64,000 bases of DNA from Rhabditoides inermis (Eukaryota > Nematoda > Chromadorea > Rhabditida > Rhabditidae), in the NCBI GenBank assembly GCA_963966185.1, contig CAWZYM010000292.1, positions 257,501 to 321,500 on the forward strand. Reading direction: 5' to 3'. Every line of letters begins with the position of its first letter. The stretch's first letter is position 1. Shown in pieces: positions 59,111 through 64,000 of the stretch. The notes below the pieces were generated by a model, which was not told the DNA's origin, made no database searches, and worked only from the letters and a program-made list of their open reading frames with translations. A program made the position numbers and the translations under genes.

Positions 59111-59578
59111 GCTCTACAGGTTCGCCCCGTCGTTCCCGTCGTATGCGCGTCTCCTCGAAGTGCTCGACCAGTGCCGGAGCGAGTGCGGCAGCGGAGAAGT
59201 GGAGAGGGAGGAGGTGAGAATACAATCCATTATCCATGGCATCATAGGATAGAGTAATAGAGTGAATTAGAGATACCATACCACGACTCTTTCGTCTTTG
59301 GTCTCTTTGTTCTGTCTGTCGCAAGTCGCAACTTTACAGAAGCTGAGATCTTTCTACTGCTTTGTCTCGACAGCACATTGTGAAGTCATATAGAATGGAT
59401 TGAAAAAGATAGATGGGACAGAGTTGCAGGGAGAGATAGAGAAAAAAGAGAAAGAGAGAGTTAGAGAGAGAGGGAGAGAGTTGATCACTTTGCAGGAGCG
59501 ATGCGCGGAGTACACCGGCGCGCGCGACTGCGACTTCCCCTACCCCACCAGGGGGCTGTACGTGCCTGATGTGAGTTC

Positions 59579-59633
<55 letters not shown>

Positions 59634-60619
59634 CTTCTTCTTCACTTATTTTCTCGCTCTCCCTATCTATAAGTCAACCCCCTTTCATCGTGTCTGCCAC
59701 ACAGTTTTTTGTGCAGAAATCTATGTATACCATGCAATTCAATGCATACTGTTTTATAATTTCAGCATGTCAAGATGGCTGCCAATGGTGCTTCACATGA
59801 GGCGGAGCTGAACAGACTGCTGGAGGGGTACAAGGAGAAGAGGGAGGGAAGGAAGGTAGGGAGGGAGGGGAGAGGAGAGGAGAGAGAGGGAGAGAGAGAG
59901 AGAGAGAGAGAGGAGCGAAGGAAGAAGATGATATATATGGTACAGTACCGTATTCCATACGTTTCACATGTTGCTTATATTTAGCGGCATAGGGCATTAC
60001 AGTAGTTCGGTGAGAACTCTTTTTCTAAAGCGGTAATTTCTATTTATCCCAGAATGATGTTAAGTTCAATACAAATAATATATTTCACGCAATTACTTTT
60101 TATATGATGCTCATTATGACTAAGGCTGATTTTCTGTCAATACATGTTTCTATGTAGTTGGTTTTTTTCCGAATGATGGTTTCATTTCAATACGTTGTGA
60201 AAATCTAGGTCTTGGAAATCACTCACGGTTCTTCGACCTCATGAAAGGCAGTGATCACGTACATGTGATTTTTGAGCTGCAAAAATAGGCTTTTTATTGT
60301 GAACACACTTTGAAGGCTGGACTGATGATGAATAGTTGGGAACAGCAGTGTCTTCAGGTTGTCCTCTCCACGTCTGCCGACTTTGACATCCAATTCGACT
60401 TCAAGGAAGACAGCCTCCATCTCATGTGCCATCCAGACATACAGATGCTCGTGTATAGACAGGTGCGTCTCTCTCTTTCTCTCTCTCTCTCTCACTCACT
60501 CACTTCTCTCTTCCCTTCTCCTCTCTCTTATCAGTTCCTTCTCTCCGTGTTCCGCCCTCTCTCACTTTATAACCATCTATATACCTTCTCTCTCTATCTC
60601 TCTCTCACATACACACACG

Positions 60620-60656
<37 letters not shown>

Positions 60657-60974
60657 TTCTTCTTCTGACTTCTGGCTCTTTCTTCTTTATTACCATTATC
60701 GCTCTCTTTCTCACCCTTTCTCGCTCTCTTATGTTTAATTTTGTTTTTTTTGTTTGAAAAAGGGAATTAAACGAATAAGTTCTGTACAGTTACTTCTCTC
60801 TCACTCCTAACTTTTCAGATCGCTCTCTCCTTCGACCCGTTCCTCGCTCCGCCCCCCGCGACCACGCCCCCTCCGCTCTCTTCGGACCAGCTGGCGGCTG
60901 TCTCCGTGGCGCTCTCCCGATTCCTCACCCACCCCGCCTTCTACAAGGTCTCTCTAGTGCAGCTCCTGCGATAG
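56688..60974 (+). CDS. Class IIb-like histone deacetylase
   Basis: Start ATG at 56688. The N-terminal exon reads [20 protein letters not shown] followed by H.E.P.RL..I. Catalytic motifs follow in order: [35 protein letters not shown] (tandem catalytic His), [23 protein letters not shown] (zinc ligands Asp and His), [28 protein letters not shown] (zinc-ligand Asp), [10 protein letters not shown] and LLLEGGY (Tyr). One catalytic domain is present, closest in pattern to HDAC6/HDAC10. The residue after DVH is Ala where many relatives have His. The final exons join in phase 0: [71 protein letters not shown], ending [12 protein letters not shown] (60972-60974). No ubiquitin-binding zinc finger is seen. 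Introns carry TACNGTA motifs, CT/GA tracts and a 170-bp dispersed repeat. Confidence 0.85.
57722..57893. repeat. Dispersed ~170-bp repeat, copy 2
   Basis: Same-orientation relative of 49270-49445, within a deacetylase intron. The two differ by roughly one base in seven. Confidence 0.85.
59572..59632. repeat. (CT)n tract after a splice donor
   Basis: About 24 CT units follow the donor GTGAGTTCACCT in the deacetylase gene. GA/CT tracts also start within 20 bases of donors at 59048, 59860 and 60466. Confidence 0.9.
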
Positions 60975-62676
60975 AGGCGTACTGTAGGCATACTGTACCT
61001 ATTATTGGTATACTGTAAATGCATCTTGTGATACTGTATTTTGGAAACACCATTTATACACTGTAACTCATACTCTACTCTACTATTACGTTTTATGCCT
61101 TCCCAGTATTATATACGTTTCACTTGCCTCACTATTTGCATTATTTCTCCCTGCAAATCTCCGTTTTATGGTCAATAAAGACAGTTTATATGGCATGCGT
61201 CAGGTTTGTGTGAGTGTCCCCCACACTCTCTCTATGCTAATTCGCAATTGACCAGCTGTCGTCGAGGCGGCGTTCTGCGCCCTCTCGCGGTCGCACGCTC
61301 TCTCCGCGTCTCTCTCGCCTTCCGCGGGCTACTCGATTTCCTTCCCACATTCATTTGCCTCTCCGGCCACCTAAAGTAAAGTGCAGTTTCGAAGTAATTG
61401 TAGTTCGTTTTCTGTGTTGGTATCCGTTGTCGTGTTGAAATGAGTTTCGCCGCGGGAGAGATAAGAAAGTGAGCAGTGATGCGAAATAGTTAGATAGCTG
61501 ACAAAGTGACGTTTGTCCTTCTTTCCACATGTTTATTTCGATCTCGTTCACACGTTCCATGCTCCCTTTTCCTTATCCTTCTTTTTTTGCTATTCACAAT
61601 TTGTAGGTCATTTTGTGATGCGTAAAGTGAAATGTGATAGGTGTGCTCGCAGGGTCGCAGGTACAACGAGTATTGATTACACATAACATCTGCACACCTT
61701 TTGTGATGAGACGACAGCCGGCGTAAAGTATTCCCTTCTTTTGAACGGATGCTGACCAGACTACTAGTGTCAAAACACGCGTAGCCAGTGTGCATTTGCC
61801 CTGCGGCAATGAAGTATCGATTCGTATCTCTCCCTCTCTCCCTCCCTCTCTCCCTCTCTCTCTCTCTCCCTCTCTCATTCTCTCTCAGCTGACGCTAGAA
61901 TGAACGCGCCGACGTTCATTCTAATGGAAAATCCGCGTCTTTCGCGATTTTATGAGTCTCTTCAGGCGCCATCCCTTTTTCATTCTATCGATTCGGTTTA
62001 ATCCTAGATTATCGCCTCGTTTGTCGCGCGAAATGCTAGTCGTTCATCATTCAGCGTGCTCTCCGCACCCAGTTGCTATGAGTTCAGAACTTTTTCAAGA
62101 ATCCTTTTCTCCTCTCGCCCGCAGAAACCGTACGTTTCCCGGGAAGTGTCGTGTATTATGTATGCTTAGTTTTCCTATGAATTCTGCCGTCACTGCGGTG
62201 ACCATGCATTGTCTTATTATTCGTTCGACATTTGGCGATCCGTATTTGTATTCGATGGCGGCTCCACTGAAAAACAATCTCCATAACAATAAAATAGGAA
62301 TCGCTGGCGGGAAAAGAGTGTTCCGTCTGCTATTAGACACTATTGATTTGGACTGTGAAGAGGAAGGTATGATTATGTTTTGAAAACTTGTTATTGAAGA
62401 GGGAAAGGTTGTAATTAGTTCTGTTTACGCCGAGTTTCTCTAATTGGAACAGAGATAACATTTTCTCTGCCGGTTGCAACTGTTCATACGTCCCGTTCCA
62501 TTATCAATATTTACGATTTACTTACTATAATGTTATTCTGTTGTTTGTTATTTTTTCTATTCTACTATATTAAGATCAATAGTCACTGACTGTGGCAACA
62601 TATCGAGCGCATACGTCTACCATGGATCTCCAATGCCATCTCATTTCTCACTTTCCTCTTTTCAGCGGATGTGCCT
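60975..62676. other. Intergenic, no gene recognised
   Basis: A polyadenylation-like AATAAA lies near 61176. The plus-strand frame 61952-62383 is open for 143 codons without known motifs. A short perfect hairpin (tagaatgaacg and its complement) lies at 61896-61922. Confidence 0.4.
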
Positions 62677-63318
62677 ATGAGCCTTCGTCCGTTCTCAGGC
62701 GTCGTGAAATGGCGCGCCGCACTCGCCCTGCTATCTGTCGTATTCCTATGGCTGTATAGGAGTCAGGTGAGAAATGTTATACTAGTTCTTTTTCGAATGA
62801 TTGTGAATGTGTACTAGAGAAATCGGATAATTGTCTTCATTTGTTTCTTAATGAAGAACTCCGGGGAAAGGGTCACCGGCCCAAAACATTATCGCGCCCG
62901 GAATCAGATTTTGGCGGGAAATCGCGAGTACGGCAGCGGTGGGCAGCGGAGTGAGGCTCCGCCCTCGTCCAATTAGGCTATTTGGACAAAGGAATCGTAG
63001 AAAATAATTCAAAAACGTAACTTTTTGAAGCCTCTCAGAATTTTCATTGCCATAATCGTGTTCCTAACATAAGTATCATTTTGCCCCTATTGACCGGCAT
63101 TCCTATTTTCCCCGGAGTTCTTCTTTAACAATAATGAACATGAAACGTATGCTGTTTATACATACCTTGAAAACCGTCCATAACTGAAGAGATAAAGATA
63201 AAGAGATAGAGATACTGGTCCGTTCCAGGTGGCGTGGTCCCGTGATGTGCTGGAGCGCTATTCTTCCCAGCTCAACGCCTGCCAGCAGAATGCAGACAGC
63301 CTCCTCGGACAGCTGCAG
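62677..63318 (+). CDS. Type II membrane protein, 5' exons
   Basis: After CTCTTTTCAG, the ATG at 62677 gives MSLRPFSGVVKWRAALALLS followed by VVFLWLYRSQ, a short basic cytosolic N-terminus and one membrane helix. Exon 2 (63229-about 63318) continues in phase with VAWSRDVLERYSSQLNACQQ and NADSLLGQLQ, a likely coiled coil. This layout resembles Golgi type II proteins of the GOLM1 kind, but the evidence is only topology. A 281-bp MITE sits in the intron. Later exons are not visible before the window ends. Confidence 0.5.
62848..63128. mobile_element. TTAA-flanked MITE in an intron
   Basis: Ends are TTAA-TGAAGAACTCCGGGGAAA and TTTTCCCCGGAGTTCTTCT-TTAA, the same terminus family as 36717-37848. The interior is noncoding. 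Confidence 0.8.
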
Positions 63319-63582
63319 AGTGCGGTTTTTTTAACAATTTTATTCGTTATTTTTTTTATTTTTTTTATTATTTTCTTTCGTTTTATTATTTTTTCTTTTT
63401 CTTTTCCCGTCTTACGTTTTGCTAGTTCATTGCTACTTCATTCATTTGTCCTTATAGGTATCTTATAGGTATGAGCGTGTTTTTATAGAGTACGTGAAAC
63501 ACGAAGACACGAACACGCATTGACGGTATACTATACTGCTTTAGAGCTATCTACAGAGGTGGTCAGTCAAGCGGCCCTTTTC

Positions 63583-64000
63583 GGCCGATTTGGCGCAAAT
63601 CGGCTAAAACGGCTGCAAAGCTCCTTTCTCGGGTCTCCGTTGAGCTACAGAGCTCTAGTTTAGCGGAATCGAACGCTCTACTAACGATCTATCCAACTGC
63701 CCAGTTGGTTTCAGTTGAAAAAACTCAGTTGACCTGCTTTCACACCCTTGCTTTTGATCCCTTCTGAGCGGTCGGCGAGACTCTCATTTGCATATCCACG
63801 CGACCGGTCAGAAGGGGTCAAAATCAAGGGTGTGAAAGCAGGCCATGATTTTTTTCATCTGGAACCAACTGTGCAGTTGGATAGATCGTTAGTAGATCGT
63901 TCGATTCCGCTAAACTAGAGCTCTGTAGGCTGTAGCTCAATGGAGACCCGAGAAAGGAGCTTTGCAGCCGTTTTAGCCGATTTGAGCCAAATCGGCCGAA
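63583..64000. mobile_element. Long palindromic element with tRNA-like block, cut by window end
   Basis: Left arm from about 63583 (ggccgatttggcgcaaatcg) to about 63740 is the reverse complement of about 63840-64000. A shorter inner inverted repeat (cctgctttcacacccttg / caagggtgtgaaagcagg) lies at 63736-63755 and 63824-63843. Each arm contains a shortened tRNA-like sequence (GGCAGTTGGATAGATCG, GCGTTCGATTCCGC). Confidence 0.75.

Noticed and set aside
60223..60495. 90-codon minus frame opposite the deacetylase tail
   Set aside because: The plus strand has matching splice phases and a better protein; the minus frame starts in a CT-tract artefact.
61952..62383. 143-codon plus frame
   Set aside because: No family resemblance, no acceptor-like context, AT-rich codon use unlike neighbouring exons.

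Overview
This window is eukaryotic nuclear DNA from an animal, most likely a nematode. The visible reasons are many short introns (about 40-100 bases) ending in TTTCAG or TTNCAG, small multi-exon genes on both strands, ShKT domains, acceptor-like TTTCAG sites directly before start codons (as in trans-splicing), and a dense load of small inverted-repeat elements. Many short introns carry repeated TACNGTA heptamers. A diplogastrid-type nematode would fit, but that last step is inference. There are no bacterial operons.

Layout. 1-13.5 kb is mostly mobile DNA: a 6.1-kb fold-back element (483-6571, arms about 2.5 kb), a hairpin MITE (8280-8659), exons of a thrombospondin type 1 repeat gene (8915-10464), and a second partial copy of the element (11229-13536). 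The first thrombospondin exon is duplicated in inverted orientation at the window start. 14.7-15.7 kb holds an unrecognised secreted-type gene (minus). 15.9-19.6 kb is repeats. 19.8-21.7 kb has choline-transporter-like (SLC44) exons on the minus strand, interrupted by a ten-copy 119-bp tandem array. 22.1-23.8 kb has membrane-protein exons on the plus strand. 24.2-25.7 kb is a cluster of TTAA-flanked MITEs, one of which shares a TTAA with its neighbour. 26.2-30.3 kb is a convergent pair of Kelch genes. 30.4-32.0 kb is a third copy of the large element. 33.9-35.3 kb contains small multi-exon modules that resemble a gene carried inside the large element.

38.2-41.8 kb is a head-to-head inverted pair of ShKT-domain genes. 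From 42 to 61 kb the window is gene-rich: a CAAP1-like nuclear protein (plus), 5'-methylthioadenosine phosphorylase (minus), a PGAP4-like GPI-GalNAc transferase (minus), a secreted or single-pass membrane protein (minus), an NKAIN-family membrane protein (minus), and a class IIb-like histone deacetylase (plus). A type II membrane protein starts at 62.7 kb, and the window ends in a long palindrome.

The genes do not form a pathway. They are ordinary metazoan genes (purine/methionine salvage, GPI-anchor side-chain modification, Na,K-ATPase interaction, deacetylation) next to a repeat-rich accessory region. The most interesting structures are the fold-back element that carries a small intron-containing gene with apparent relatives at 34 kb, the TTAA MITEs that enclose tRNA-like sequences, and the 119-bp array in which every unit carries a splice acceptor and donor. 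All exon boundaries were placed by eye from splice consensus and reading-frame phase. No transcript data were available.
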